DNA from: Jidongwangia harbinensis
GTDB taxonomy: Bacteria > Actinomycetota > Actinomycetes > Mycobacteriales > Micromonosporaceae
Assembly (NCBI RefSeq): GCF_020216025.1
Contig: NZ_JAIWNC010000008.1
Coordinates: forward strand, 275,791 to 339,790
Reading direction: 5' to 3'
Length of the DNA stretch: 64,000 nt
Position numbers and translations under genes: made by a program. Positions 28,035 through 37,491 of the stretch are shown one piece after another (within the stretch, counting starts at the first letter, position 1; every line of letters begins with the position of its first letter). Under the pieces are notes generated by a model. It was not told the origin of the DNA and ran no database searches. It worked only from the letters and a program-made list of their open reading frames with translations.

Positions 28035-29594
28035 CTGAGACTCGAACTGCGCGGCATCACCAAGCGCTTCGGCGACCTGGTGGCCAACGACCACATCGAC
28101 CTGACCGTCGAGCCCGGCGAGGTGCACGCGCTGCTCGGCGAGAACGGCGCCGGCAAGTCGACGCTGATGAACCAGTTGTACGGCCTGCTGCAGCCGGACT
28201 CCGGGGAGATCGTCGTCGACGGCACGCCCCGGACGTTCCGCAGCCCGCGGGACGCCATCGCGGCCGGCATCGGCATGGTGCACCAGCACTTCATGCTGGT
28301 GCCCGTGTTCACCGTCGCGGAGAACATCGCGCTCGGCGCCGAGGAGACCCGCGGCGGCCCGCTCGGCTGGCTGGACCGGCGCCGCAGCCGCCGCGACGTC
28401 CTGGAGACCTCCCAGCGGTACGGCCTGCCGGTCGACCCGGACGCGCTGGTGGAGAACCTGCCGGTCGGCGCGCAGCAGCGGGTGGAGATCGTCAAGGCAC
28501 TCACCCGCGACGTCGACCTGCTGATCCTGGACGAGCCCACCGCCGTGCTCACCCCGCAGGAGACCGAGGACCTGCTCGCGGTCATGCGCGGGCTGGCCGA
28601 GTCGGGCAAGTCCGTCGTCTTCATCACCCACAAGCTCAAAGAGGTCCGGGCCATCGCGGACCGGATCACCGTGATCCGCCGCGGCCGGACGGTCGGGACC
28701 GCGACGCCGGACACCGCGGAGGACGAACTCGCCGCGTTGATGGTCGGGCGCGCGGTCAGCCTCGAGGTGCAGAAGACCCCGGCCGAGCCGGGCCGGCCGG
28801 TGCTGAAGCTCTCCGGGCTGATCGTCGAGGACGACCGCGGCGTCCGCGCGGTGGACGGCGTCGACCTCGTGGTGCACGCCGGCGAGGTGCTCGGCGTCGC
28901 GGGCGTGCAGGGCAACGGCCAGACCGAACTGGTGGAGGCGGTGCTGGGCCTGCGGCCGCCCCGGGCCGGCACCATCCAGGTCGACAACGAGGACCTGGTC
29001 GGCATGAGCACCAAGCGGATCCTCCGCTCCGGAGTCGGGTACGTGCCCGAGGACCGCAGCACCGACGGCGTGGTCAAGGAGTTCACCGTCGCCGAGAACC
29101 TGGTGCTCGACATGTACGACCGGGCGCCGTACGGCAACGCGTTCCGTCTCGACGCGCGGGCCATCGCCACCTCGGCGGCGGAGCGGATCAAGCAGTTCGA
29201 CGTCCGTACCCCCTCCGCGGACGCCGCGGTCGGCACGCTCTCCGGCGGCAACCAGCAGAAGGTCGTGGTGGCCCGGGAGATGTCCCGGCCGCTGCGGCTG
29301 TTCATCGCCGCCCAGCCCACCCGCGGCGTGGACGTCGGCTCGGTGGAGTTCATCCACAGCCGGATCGTGCACGAGCGCGACGTCGGGACCGCCGTGCTGG
29401 TGGTGTCGAGCGAGCTGGACGAGATCATCGGGCTGGCCGACCGGATCGCGGTCATGTACCGCGGGCGGATCCTGGCGATCGTCTCGCCGGACACCCCGCG
29501 CGAAGAGATCGGCCTGCTGATGGCCGGGATCACCGACGGTTCCGCCGCCCCGGAGCCCGGGACGCCCGGGGCCGCAGAGAAGGGCACCACGTGA
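28035..29594 (+). CDS. Nucleoside ABC transporter ATPase (two cassettes), CTG start
   Basis: 519 residues, RbsA/YufO-like double ATPase. Cassette 1 is canonical: GENGAGKSTLMNQLYG, VGAQQRVEIVKAL, LLILDEPTAVLT, FITHKL. Cassette 2 has a degenerate Walker A (GVQGNGQTELVEA), LSGGNQQKVVVARE and AAQPTRGVDVG, as usual in nucleoside importers. The first ATG/GTG/TTG in frame (GTG 28080) would delete the first beta strands. CTG 28035 restores LELRGITKRFGDLVAN, follows AGGAG (28024-28028) by 6 bases, and an in-frame TAA sits at 27993. A CTG start is therefore the best reading. Stop overlaps the next gene (GTGA). Confidence 0.9.
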   Translation: MRLELRGITKRFGDLVANDHIDLTVEPGEVHALLGENGAGKSTLMNQLYGLLQPDSGEIVVDGTPRTFRSPRDAIAAGIGMVHQHFMLVPVFTVAENIALGAEETRGGPLGWLDRRRSRRDVLETSQRYGLPVDPDALVENLPVGAQQRVEIVKALTRDVDLLILDEPTAVLTPQETEDLLAVMRGLAESGKSVVFITHKLKEVRAIADRITVIRRGRTVGTATPDTAEDELAALMVGRAVSLEVQKTPAEPGRPVLKLSGLIVEDDRGVRAVDGVDLVVHAGEVLGVAGVQGNGQTELVEAVLGLRPPRAGTIQVDNEDLVGMSTKRILRSGVGYVPEDRSTDGVVKEFTVAENLVLDMYDRAPYGNAFRLDARAIATSAAERIKQFDVRTPSADAAVGTLSGGNQQKVVVAREMSRPLRLFIAAQPTRGVDVGSVEFIHSRIVHERDVGTAVLVVSSELDEIIGLADRIAVMYRGRILAIVSPDTPREEIGLLMAGITDGSAAPEPGTPGAAEKGTT

Positions 29595-30856
29595 CCACCG
29601 ACGACGCCGTCGCCACCGAGCAGGCGCCACCACCGGCACCGAAGAAGGACGAGCCCGGCGACTCGTTCCTCAGCCACTTCGTGCACAACCTGTGGGCGGC
29701 GAACACGTTCACCGTCACGGTGCTGTCCATCCTGCTGGCGCTGCTGATCGGCGCCGTCCTCATCGTGGTGTCCGACTCCGCGGTGCTGGACACGTTCGGC
29801 TACTTCACCGCGCGCCCGTCCGACGCGCTGACCGCCAGCTGGAACGCGGTCAGCACGGCGTACGCGGACCTGTTCAAGGGCGCCGTCTTCGACCCGGAGA
29901 CGGTGCGCACCGGCACCTGGCGGGAGGCGCTCGCCCCGATCTCCGAGACGCTCACGTACGCCGCGCCGCTGGTCTTCACCGGTCTGTCGGTCGCGGTGGC
30001 GTTCCGCGGCGGCCTGTTCAACATCGGCGGCCAGGGCCAGGCGGTCATCGGCACCATCGCGGCCGCGGTGGCCGGCTTCTCGTTCGGCCTGCCGATCGTG
30101 CTGAACCTGCTGGTGGCGCTGATCGTCGGGCTGGCCGGCGGCGCGCTGTGGGGCTTCATCCCGGGCATCCTCAAGGCGCGCACCGGTGCCCACGAGGTGA
30201 TCACCACGATCATGCTGAACTACACCGCCGGACTGTTCCTGACCTGGCTGATCCTGCAGAAGGGCGTGCAGGATCCGGGACGCACGGACGCGATCAGCAA
30301 GGCGGTGGCCGAGTCGGCGCAGCTGCCCTCGCTCGGCGGCGCGCTGCGGGTCAACCTCGGCATCGTGCTCGCCGTGCTGGTCACCGCGGCCGTCGCCTGG
30401 ATGCTGAACCGGTCCGCGTTCGGCTTCGAGCTGCGGGCGGTGGGTGCCAACCCGGCCGCCGCCAGGACCGCGGGGATCAGCGTCGGTAGGACGTACACCC
30501 TGCTGATGGTCGTGGCCGGCGGCCTCGCCGGCCTGGGCGGGGCGACCCAGGTGCTGGGCACCGCCTACTCCCTGACCCCGGCCGTGGCCGGCAACATCGG
30601 CTTCGACGGCCTGCTCGTCGCGCTGCTCGGCCGCAACCGGCCGTGGGGCACGCTGCTCGCCGCGGTGCTGTTCGGCGCGCTGCGCGCCGGCGGCAACCGG
30701 ATGCAGTCGTTCAGCGGGATCTCGCTGGAACTGGTCACCGTGCTGCAGGCGCTGATCGTCATCTTCATCGCCGCACCCGCCCTGGTGAAAACGATCTTCC
30801 ACCTGCGCGCCGCCCGCTCCGCACGGCTCGGCGCCTCGATGGCGAAGGGCTGGTGA
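29591..30856 (+). CDS. Nucleoside ABC transporter permease 1
   Basis: 421 residues with about nine transmembrane helices after a 35-residue polar N-terminus. Branched-chain/sugar-type permease domain: FNIGGQGQAVIG, TGAHEVITTIMLNYTAGL and RAVGANPAAARTAGISVGRT. GTG start overlaps the ATPase stop; its own stop overlaps permease 2 (GTGA again), so the three genes are translationally coupled. Confidence 0.92.
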   Translation: MTTDDAVATEQAPPPAPKKDEPGDSFLSHFVHNLWAANTFTVTVLSILLALLIGAVLIVVSDSAVLDTFGYFTARPSDALTASWNAVSTAYADLFKGAVFDPETVRTGTWREALAPISETLTYAAPLVFTGLSVAVAFRGGLFNIGGQGQAVIGTIAAAVAGFSFGLPIVLNLLVALIVGLAGGALWGFIPGILKARTGAHEVITTIMLNYTAGLFLTWLILQKGVQDPGRTDAISKAVAESAQLPSLGGALRVNLGIVLAVLVTAAVAWMLNRSAFGFELRAVGANPAAARTAGISVGRTYTLLMVVAGGLAGLGGATQVLGTAYSLTPAVAGNIGFDGLLVALLGRNRPWGTLLAAVLFGALRAGGNRMQSFSGISLELVTVLQALIVIFIAAPALVKTIFHLRAARSARLGASMAKGW

Positions 30857-32130
30857 GCCACATTTCCACGGCAACGGAACAGGATCTGGCGGAAGCCACC
30901 GCCCCGAAGCGGTTCTGGAACCGGCAGCGCCGCCTCGGCACCGCGCTGGTCGCGATCGGAGTGCTGGCCGCGGCCCTGTTCGGTGCGCTGGCGCCGTCCG
31001 AGACCGCCCGCTTCACGCTCAGCGAGGACGCCGAGGGCGCCGCGCTCAGCATCAACGGCCAGCTCGGCGCCGTCCTCTTCGGCATCGTCGCGATCGGCGC
31101 CGGCGTGGCACTGCTCGTCGGCGTGGCCAAGCGGTGGCAGACCACGCTGCTCGGCCTCGGCATCGTCGGGTTCGTGCTGTCCTTCCTGTGCTGGCAGGTG
31201 GCGGGCAAGTTCATGCCGCTGGTGGACACCGCCAGCGGCTCGCTGGAACTCGCCCTGCCGCTGATCCTCGGCGCGCTGGCCGGCGTGCTCGGCGAACGCT
31301 CCGGCGTGGTCAACGTGGCCATCGAGGGCCAGTTCCTGATGGGCGCGTTCGCCGCCGCGCTGGTCGGCACGATGGCCACCAGCGTCTGGTTCGGCCTGCT
31401 CAGCGCGGCCGTGGGCGGCGCGCTGATCGCCGCCATGCTGGCCGTGCTGGCCATCCGGTTCCTGGTCGACCAGGTGGTGGTCGGCATCGTGCTGAACCTG
31501 TTCGCGGTCGGCGTCACCGGCTTCCTCTACGAGCGGCTGATGCAGCCGGACGCGCAGTCGTACAACACGCCGCCGCAGATGGAGACGTGGCGGATTCCGG
31601 TGCTGGCCGACATCCCGGTGATCGGCCCGGTGCTGTTCGAGACGAACTTCCTGGTCTGGCTGGCCCTGATCCTGGTCGTCGCGATCCACTTCGGGCTCTC
31701 CCGGACCCGGTGGGGCCTGCGTACCCGGGCGGTCGGCGAACACCCCACCGCGGCCGACACGGTGGGCATCCGGGTACGCGGCCTGCGCTACGCCAACGTG
31801 CTGGTCGGCGGTCTCGTCGCGGGCGCCGGCGGTGCGTACTTCACGCTGGTCGCCACCGGCAGCTTCACCAAGAACATGACGTCCGGCGCCGGCTTCATCG
31901 CCCTGGCCGCGCTCATCTTCGGCCGGTGGACGCCGGTCGGGGCGCTGGGGGCGGCGCTGTTCTTCGGGTTCGCGCAGAAGCTGGCCACCTACCTGAGCGC
32001 GGTGGGCAGCCCGGTGCCCAGCCAGTTCCTCAACATGCTGCCCTACCTCGCGACGATCGTCGCGGTGGCCGGGCTGGTCGGCCGGGTACGGGCGCCGGCC
32101 GCGGACGGTCAGCCGTATCTCAAGTCCTGA
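30853..32130 (+). CDS. Nucleoside ABC transporter permease 2
   Basis: 425 residues, about ten transmembrane helices. Motifs: LGALAGVLGERSGVVNVAIE (typical of the second permease), LVDQVVVGIVLNLFA, RAVGEHPTAADTVGIRVRG and GAGFIALAALIFGRWTP. GTG 30853 (VSHISTATEQ) overlaps the previous stop; the frame is open further upstream only inside permease 1. Confidence 0.92.
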   Translation: MSHISTATEQDLAEATAPKRFWNRQRRLGTALVAIGVLAAALFGALAPSETARFTLSEDAEGAALSINGQLGAVLFGIVAIGAGVALLVGVAKRWQTTLLGLGIVGFVLSFLCWQVAGKFMPLVDTASGSLELALPLILGALAGVLGERSGVVNVAIEGQFLMGAFAAALVGTMATSVWFGLLSAAVGGALIAAMLAVLAIRFLVDQVVVGIVLNLFAVGVTGFLYERLMQPDAQSYNTPPQMETWRIPVLADIPVIGPVLFETNFLVWLALILVVAIHFGLSRTRWGLRTRAVGEHPTAADTVGIRVRGLRYANVLVGGLVAGAGGAYFTLVATGSFTKNMTSGAGFIALAALIFGRWTPVGALGAALFFGFAQKLATYLSAVGSPVPSQFLNMLPYLATIVAVAGLVGRVRAPAADGQPYLKS

Positions 32131-32267
32131 CACCGGGGCGCCGCGCTCTCTCTTGAGGCGTGGCGCTCCGGGTTGGGTGGGTGCTGCTGCTTCCCCGGGG
32201 GTCCGGCCGTATCGACGCCGGTGCGGGGAGTGCCGTGTCGGCCGGGTGGGTGGGGCAGAATCGTGGG

Positions 32268-32981
32268 ATGGAGATCGACTGGGAGGCGTTGCGGGAGGCG
32301 GCCATCGGGGCCATGCGACTTGCGTATGCGCCCTACTCGGACTTTCCGGTGGGCGTGGCCGGGCTGGTCGACGACGGCCGGGTGGTGGTCGGCTGCAACG
32401 TGGAGAACGCGTCGTACGGCGTGGGCCTGTGCGCGGAGTGTGGCCTGGTGAGTTCGCTGCACGCCACCGGGGGCGGGCGGCTGGTGGCGATCTCCTGTGT
32501 CGATGCGACCGGCGCGCCGCTGATGCCGTGCGGGCGGTGCCGGCAGCTGCTGTACGAGCACGGCGGCGCCGACTGCCTGGTGGAGGCGGATCCGCGGCCG
32601 CTGCGGATGGCGGAACTGCTGCCGCACGCGTTCGGGCCGGACGACCTGGACAAGGTGAACGGGCCGGCCGCGGTGCCCGAGGTGCCGACCCGGCTGGCGA
32701 AGTGGCGGGGCCGCGGCACCGTCTTCGTGCACCCGGACCTGTCCGGCGGCGAGCAGATCTGGACCGGCTACTGGGAGCGGTCCGGTGGCAGTTCCGACGC
32801 GGCGGACGCGGAGAAGGGCGTGCTCGAGGAGGGCCCCAACTTCCCGACCGCGGCCGCGGCGGTGCGGTGGGCCAAGGTGCGTACCCCGCGGATCGTGGTG
32901 GTGGACGCGGCCGGCGCGTTGTCCTGGGCCGGCGAGGGTGAACCGCCCGAAGGTATCGGCAACCGGTGGGACGGCGCCTAA
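32268..32981 (+). CDS. cdd: Cytidine deaminase with a C-terminal extension
   Basis: 237 residues, about 100 longer than the usual ~130-residue enzyme. The N-terminal part is a standard zinc deaminase: GCNVENASYGVGLCAECG (zinc ligand and catalytic Glu) and MPCGRCRQLL (two Cys ligands), ending near HAFGPDDL. The extra C-terminal part (about 135-237) has GTVFVHPDLSGGEQIWTGYW, FPTAAAAVRWAKV and RIVVVDAAG; I do not recognise it. ATG 32268 is preferred, with CAGAAT 6 bases upstream suggesting a leaderless start. Deaminates cytidine/deoxycytidine brought in by the adjacent transporter. Confidence 0.9.
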   Translation: MEIDWEALREAAIGAMRLAYAPYSDFPVGVAGLVDDGRVVVGCNVENASYGVGLCAECGLVSSLHATGGGRLVAISCVDATGAPLMPCGRCRQLLYEHGGADCLVEADPRPLRMAELLPHAFGPDDLDKVNGPAAVPEVPTRLAKWRGRGTVFVHPDLSGGEQIWTGYWERSGGSSDAADAEKGVLEEGPNFPTAAAAVRWAKVRTPRIVVVDAAGALSWAGEGEPPEGIGNRWDGA

Positions 32982-32984
32982 CCT
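32979..32984 (+). promoter_or_regulatory. -10 element overlapping the cdd stop codon
   Basis: TAACCT includes the cdd TAA stop and lies exactly 6 bases before GTG 32991. It could drive a leaderless small ORF and deoA. Confidence 0.45.
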
Positions 32985-32990
32985 GAGCGG

Positions 32991-33068
32991 GTGCTGGGAC
33001 GGCCACGGCCGGGACGGCGACGCGGCAGGATGAGGACGAACGCGGCGGGGACGAAGAGGTGGTCATGA
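32991..33068 (+). CDS. Possible leaderless 25-residue Arg-rich ORF coupled to deoA
   Basis: GTG 32991 opens a 25-codon frame (nine Arg) that ends with TGA at 33066-33068, overlapping the deoA ATG as ATGA. It follows a TAACCT box by 6 bases, the spacing seen at other leaderless genes here. No homology can be judged at this length; it may simply deliver ribosomes to deoA. Confidence 0.35.
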   Translation: MLGRPRPGRRRGRMRTNAAGTKRWS

Positions 33069-34345
33069 GCGAGTTCGCGGCGGTGGACGTCATCCGGGCC
33101 AAGCGGGACGGGCACGCGCTGTCCGAGGCGCAGATCGACTGGGTGGTGGACGCGTACACCCGGGGTGTGGTCGCCGACGAGCAGATGTCGGCGCTCGCCA
33201 TGGCGATTCTGCTGCGCGGGATGACGTCCGCGGAGATCGCCCGGTGGACCGCGGCGATGATCGCCAGTGGGGAACGCCTGGACCTGTCCGCGGTGTCCCG
33301 GCCGACCGCGGACAAGCACTCCACCGGCGGCGTCGGCGACAAGATCACGCTGCCGCTCACGCCGCTGGTGGCGGCGTGCGGCGCGGCCGTGCCCCAGCTG
33401 TCCGGGCGCGGGCTGGGGCACACCGGCGGCACGCTGGACAAGCTGGAGTCGGTTCCGGGGTGGCGGGCGACGCTGAGCAACGACGAGTTCGTCCGCCAGC
33501 TGCAGCAGGTGGGCGCGGTGATCTGCGCGGCCGGCGAGGGACTCGCCCCGGCCGACCGCAAGTTGTACGCCCTGCGCGACGTCACCGGGACCGTCGAGGC
33601 GATCCCGCTGATCGCCAGCTCGATCATGAGCAAGAAGATCGCCGAGGGCACCGGCGCGCTGGTGCTGGACGTCAAGGTGGGCACCGGGGCGTTCATGAAG
33701 GACCTGGACCAGGCCCGCGAACTCGCCCGGACGATGGTGGAGCTGGGCCGGGACAGCGGGGTGACCACGGTGGCGTTGCTGACCGACATGTCCACGCCGC
33801 TCGGTCTCGCGGTGGGCAACGCGGTCGAGGTGGCCGAGTCGGTCGAGGTGCTGGCCGGCGGCGGGCCGCGGGACGTGGTGGAACTGACCCTGGCGCTGGC
33901 CCGGGAGATGCTCGACGCGGCCGGCCTGCGTGACGCCGACCCGGCCAAGGTGCTGGAGTCCGGCGCGGCGATGGACACCTGGCGGGCGATGATCTCGGCG
34001 CAGGGCGGCGATCCGGACGCGCCGCTGCCGGTGGCGCGGGAGACCGAGGTGCTGCGGGCCGAGCGGGACGGGGTGGTCGCCGCAATCGACGCGTACGGGA
34101 TCGGGGTCGCCGCCTGGCGGCTGGGCGCCGGCCGGGCCCGCAAGGAGGATCCGGTCAGCTTCGGCGCCGGGGTGGTGCTCAAGGTGCGGCCGGGTGACCC
34201 GGTCCGGGCCGGTGATCCGCTGCTGGAGCTGCGTACCGACGAACCGGGCCGGATCGCGGCGGCGCGGGCCGTCGCCGCACCCGCCGTCGTGGTCGCGGAG
34301 ACCGCGCAAGCCCCGGCACCGCTGCTGATCGACCGCATCGCCTGA
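33065..34345 (+). CDS. deoA: Thymidine phosphorylase DeoA
   Basis: 426 residues. Splits thymidine (and deoxyuridine) with phosphate to base and deoxyribose 1-phosphate. Signature region KHSTGGVGDKITLPLTPLVA, then SGRGLGHTGGTLDKLES, IMSKKIAEGTGALVLDVKVG and a C-terminal beta domain (EDPVSFGAGVVLKVRPGD). ATG 33065 with AAGAGG 5 bases upstream is preferred to GTG 33059. Downstream product could be routed through the mutase at 56.5 kb and DeoC. Confidence 0.95.
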   Translation: MSEFAAVDVIRAKRDGHALSEAQIDWVVDAYTRGVVADEQMSALAMAILLRGMTSAEIARWTAAMIASGERLDLSAVSRPTADKHSTGGVGDKITLPLTPLVAACGAAVPQLSGRGLGHTGGTLDKLESVPGWRATLSNDEFVRQLQQVGAVICAAGEGLAPADRKLYALRDVTGTVEAIPLIASSIMSKKIAEGTGALVLDVKVGTGAFMKDLDQARELARTMVELGRDSGVTTVALLTDMSTPLGLAVGNAVEVAESVEVLAGGGPRDVVELTLALAREMLDAAGLRDADPAKVLESGAAMDTWRAMISAQGGDPDAPLPVARETEVLRAERDGVVAAIDAYGIGVAAWRLGAGRARKEDPVSFGAGVVLKVRPGDPVRAGDPLLELRTDEPGRIAAARAVAAPAVVVAETAQAPAPLLIDRIA

Positions 34346-34351
34346 TCGGCG

Positions 34352-35032
34352 ATGACCAAAGCCGCGCCCGACCCCCGCGCCGTCCGGGAAGCCAGCCTGG
34401 ACGAGCTGGAACGGCTGGGTCTGCCGCTGCCGCCGGCCGGGTTCCCGCTGGTCTGGGAGCCCGGTGACGGGGTCGACCTGCGGCCCACCCGGGAGATCGA
34501 GGCCCGGGTGGCGGTGCTGCACGTGGTGGTGGCCCGCTGCTTCGGCATGCCCACCGACCTCGCCATGGGCTGGCTGCTCAACTCGCACCTGGTGGAGGCC
34601 GTGACGCCGCCGGAGTGGCAGTTCGTGGTCGGCGGGAAGGGCGATCACCGCTCGTTCGTGCTGCACTACGACGCCGTCTTCGCGCTGGCCTGGCTGCTCG
34701 GGCTGAGCCGGCACCTGGACCCGGTCGCGGTGCCCGAGGACCGGCTGATGCAGCAGATGCCGGACCTGCCGGGCGGCGAGTCGTTCGAGAGCTGGCGGTC
34801 CCGGTCGCTGGTGGCGCCCCGGGACGCGGTCGAGGCGGCGGTGCTGCTCGACCTTTACTACTGCCTGGACTGGGCATTCCAGGAGGTGGAGAGTGCGGGC
34901 CGGCCGGTGCCCGGTGAGATCAACGCGAACGCCGTCGGGCAGCGGCGCTGGGCGCTGGAGTGGGCGGTGGTGTTCTCCGGGCCGTACCACGACCGGGCGC
35001 CGGGCTGGGAAGAGGTCGACCTGTCCGTCTGA
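34352..35032 (+). CDS. DUF4272-like protein
   Basis: 226 residues, soluble, many Trp residues. The pattern VLHYDAVFALAWLLGLS, ESFESWRSRS, LLDLYYCLDWAFQE and GQRRWALEWAVVFSG resembles the DUF4272 family. No function is established. It starts 6 bases after the deoA stop and may be in the same message. Confidence 0.7.
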   Translation: MTKAAPDPRAVREASLDELERLGLPLPPAGFPLVWEPGDGVDLRPTREIEARVAVLHVVVARCFGMPTDLAMGWLLNSHLVEAVTPPEWQFVVGGKGDHRSFVLHYDAVFALAWLLGLSRHLDPVAVPEDRLMQQMPDLPGGESFESWRSRSLVAPRDAVEAAVLLDLYYCLDWAFQEVESAGRPVPGEINANAVGQRRWALEWAVVFSGPYHDRAPGWEEVDLSV

Positions 35033-35074
35033 GCCCACCCGCGGCGGAAACCCATGCAAGTTCCTTACCTGAGG

Positions 35075-35896
35075 TCAGGCCGGGCGGTACACGGTGAGGT
35101 CGACGGCCGCGGTGACCGGCACGTCGTGCTCCGGAAGATCGCCGGCCCGGACGTGCCGGGCGCTCGGCGTCATGCCGACCAGCGTGCGCAGGTCGGCGCC
35201 GGCCAGGTGCAGGGTACGGCGGTGGGTGGTCGTCCCGGCGGCGGTGAAGTGGCCGCCGAGGTGGTCGGCGAGCCGTTCCGCCTTGTCCGGGTCCACCCGG
35301 ATCAGGCCCAGCGTGCCGACCAGCTCGTGCAGGTGGTCCGCGGCCGGCGTGACGACCAGCAGCGCGCCGCCGGGGCGCAGCACCCGCCGGAACTCGGCGG
35401 CGTTCCGCGGCGCGAACACGTCCAGGACCAGCGCGGCGGACGCGTCCGCGAGCGGCAGCCGGCGCCACAGGTCGCAACGCACCGCGCCGGCCCGCTGGTG
35501 CGCCCGGGCGGCCCGCCGCAGGGCCGGCTTGGAGACGTCCAGGCCCACCCCGACGGCGCCGGGCAGGGCCTGCAGGACGTGCCCGAGGTACCAGCCGGTG
35601 CCGGTGCCGGCGTCCAGCACCGGTCCGTCGCCGGCCGGCCGGTGTGCCGCGGCGGCCTCGGCGAGCGCGGCGGCGATGAAGTCGTAGTGGCCGGCGGCCA
35701 GGAACTCCGCCCGGTCGGCGACCATCGGGACGGAGTCGCCCTGGTGCGGCACCCGGCCGGCGGTCAGGTCCACGTACCCCTGCCGGGCGATGTCGAAGGT
35801 GTGCCCGCGCGGGCAGCGCAGTGACCCCGCCCCGGCCCGCGCCACCGCGCCCTCGCACACCGGGCAGCGCAGGTACGGCAGTGCTCCGTCGATCAT
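35075..35896 (-). CDS. rlmA: 23S rRNA (guanine-N1)-methyltransferase RlmA-like
   Basis: 273 residues. N-terminal zinc site CPVC and [19 protein letters not shown], then a SAM-binding domain with [14 protein letters not shown] and [14 protein letters not shown]. RlmA-I/II enzymes methylate G745 or G748 of 23S rRNA; the II form gives tylosin/mycinamicin resistance (TlrB), and which position is modified cannot be told here. Divergent from add with only 26 bases between the start codons. Confidence 0.88.
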   Translation of the reverse strand: MIDGALPYLRCPVCEGAVARAGAGSLRCPRGHTFDIARQGYVDLTAGRVPHQGDSVPMVADRAEFLAAGHYDFIAAALAEAAAAHRPAGDGPVLDAGTGTGWYLGHVLQALPGAVGVGLDVSKPALRRAARAHQRAGAVRCDLWRRLPLADASAALVLDVFAPRNAAEFRRVLRPGGALLVVTPAADHLHELVGTLGLIRVDPDKAERLADHLGGHFTAAGTTTHRRTLHLAGADLRTLVGMTPSARHVRAGDLPEHDVPVTAAVDLTVYRPA

Positions 35897-35910
35897 TGCC
35901 GGGATACCTC

Positions 35911-35916
35911 TATCGT
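35911..35916 (+). promoter_or_regulatory. -10 element for leaderless add
   Basis: TATCGT lies 6 bases before the add ATG, within the 26-base gap to rlmA. Confidence 0.45.
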
Positions 35917-35922
35917 CGTCTG

Positions 35923-37044
35923 ATGGCCGCCATCACCGCAGAAGACATCGTCAAGGCTCCCAAGGCGCTGCTGCACGACCACCTCGACGGAGGACTGCGG
36001 CCGGGAACGATCGTGGACCTGGCCGGCGCCGTGGGCCACGAACTGCCCGAGCGGGACCCGGTCCGGCTCGGCGAGTGGTTCGTCGCCGCCGCCGATTCCG
36101 GGTCGCTGGAACGCTACCTGGAGACGTTCGAGCACACCGTGGCGGTGATGCAGACCGAGGAAGGGCTGCACCGGGTGGCCCGGGAGTGCGCCGAGGACCT
36201 GGCCGCGGACGGCGTGGTCTACGCCGAGGTGCGGTTCGCGCCGGAGCAGCACCTGGAGCGCGGGCTGAACCTGGACCAGGTGGTGGAGGCGGTCCGTGCC
36301 GGGTTCGCCGCCGGCTCCGCCGAGGCGGCCGCCCAGGGCCGGCGGATCCGGGTCGGCATCCTGTTGACCGCGATGCGGCACGCCGCCCGGTCGCAGGAGA
36401 TCGCCGAGCTGGCGGTGCGGTTCCGGGACGCCGGCGTGGTGGGCTTCGACATCGCCGGGGCCGAGGCGGGCTACCCGCCCACCCGGCACCTGGACGCGTT
36501 CGAGTATCTGCAGCGGGAGAACTTCCACTTCACCATCCACGCCGGCGAGGCGTTCGGGCTGCCGTCGATCTGGCAGGCGATCCAGTGGTGCGGCGCGGAC
36601 CGTCTGGGGCACGGGGTACGGATCGTCGACGACATCAACGGCGGCGTCCCGCACCCCGGTGCGGTGACCGCGACCGGGGGCACCGAGTCGGCGCCTCCGC
36701 TGCTCGGCCGGCTCGCCGCTTACGTCCGGGACAAGCGCATCCCGCTGGAACTGTGCCCGTCGTCCAACGTGCAGACCGGCGCCGCGCCGTCGATCGCCGA
36801 GCATCCGATCGGGCTGCTGCACGATCTCCGGTTCCGGGTCACGGTGAACACCGACAACCGGCTGATGAGCGGAACGTCCATGTCGCGGGAGATGGCGCTG
36901 CTGGTCGAGGCGTTCGGGTGGGGCTGGGCGGAACTGCAGTGGCTGACGATCAACGCGATGAAGTCGGCGTTCATCCCGTACGACGAGCGGCTGACCATCA
37001 TCAACGAAGTGATCAAGCCGGCGTACGCGAAACTGATCCCGTGA
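35923..37044 (+). CDS. add: Adenosine deaminase
   Basis: 373 residues, TIM-barrel zinc enzyme converting adenosine to inosine. [14 protein letters not shown] holds the first two zinc His residues; [26 protein letters not shown] and VTVNTDN supply further metal and catalytic residues. ATG 35923 is preferred although the frame extends upstream through the divergent gene. Completes, with cdd and deoA, a set for imported nucleosides. Confidence 0.95.
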   Translation: MAAITAEDIVKAPKALLHDHLDGGLRPGTIVDLAGAVGHELPERDPVRLGEWFVAAADSGSLERYLETFEHTVAVMQTEEGLHRVARECAEDLAADGVVYAEVRFAPEQHLERGLNLDQVVEAVRAGFAAGSAEAAAQGRRIRVGILLTAMRHAARSQEIAELAVRFRDAGVVGFDIAGAEAGYPPTRHLDAFEYLQRENFHFTIHAGEAFGLPSIWQAIQWCGADRLGHGVRIVDDINGGVPHPGAVTATGGTESAPPLLGRLAAYVRDKRIPLELCPSSNVQTGAAPSIAEHPIGLLHDLRFRVTVNTDNRLMSGTSMSREMALLVEAFGWGWAELQWLTINAMKSAFIPYDERLTIINEVIKPAYAKLIP

Positions 37045-37491
37045 AATCCGGATTAGCGGCTTAATACCGGACACGGCCCTACTTTCGTTCCAGGAAACTG
37101 GCGATTCGGTCAGTCGGCTCATCCGATCGGACACATTGCTGTCTACAAACACTGCACAATCCGGCATCTTGCCTTGCCGTGGATCGCCGTGCGAGTAATC
37201 GTTCGTGCTGCCCTGTCCGCATGGACGGGGCTCGGTCGAAGGCGCGACCCCCGCGCGTCGTCGGTCGTTGGGAGTGACCGTGAGAGACGCAGAAATATAC
37301 GAGCAGTAACGACTTGGCCGACGATGTCCAACTCCACCGGAGCAACATCGCATCACACAGGCGGTCCGGGTCGGGCTGGTCTTTCTCTTTGACACTCGTC
37401 GTGATGGAATCTCGGGGGCCCGACCCGGCGAGTCGGCCACGTGCGGCACTCGGTCAGCCGACGATCGAGTCCGAATCAGGAGGACGGTGAC
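37045..37491 (+). other. 447-base intergenic region upstream of the conservon
   Basis: Relatively AT-rich for this genome. It contains TTGACA at 37389-37394 but no well-spaced -10. AGGAGG at 37478-37483 is the ribosome-binding site of cvnA. Short open frames here have no coding character. I find no RNA gene. Confidence 0.4.

Noticed and set aside
30565..34581. 1338-codon minus-strand frame over permease 2, cdd and deoA
   Set aside because: Spans three well-supported plus-strand genes; Ser/Arg/Pro-rich composition typical of antisense frames in high-GC DNA.
37079..37348. 89-codon minus-strand frame in the conservon leader
   Set aside because: No ribosome-binding site or domain, and composition is not gene-like.
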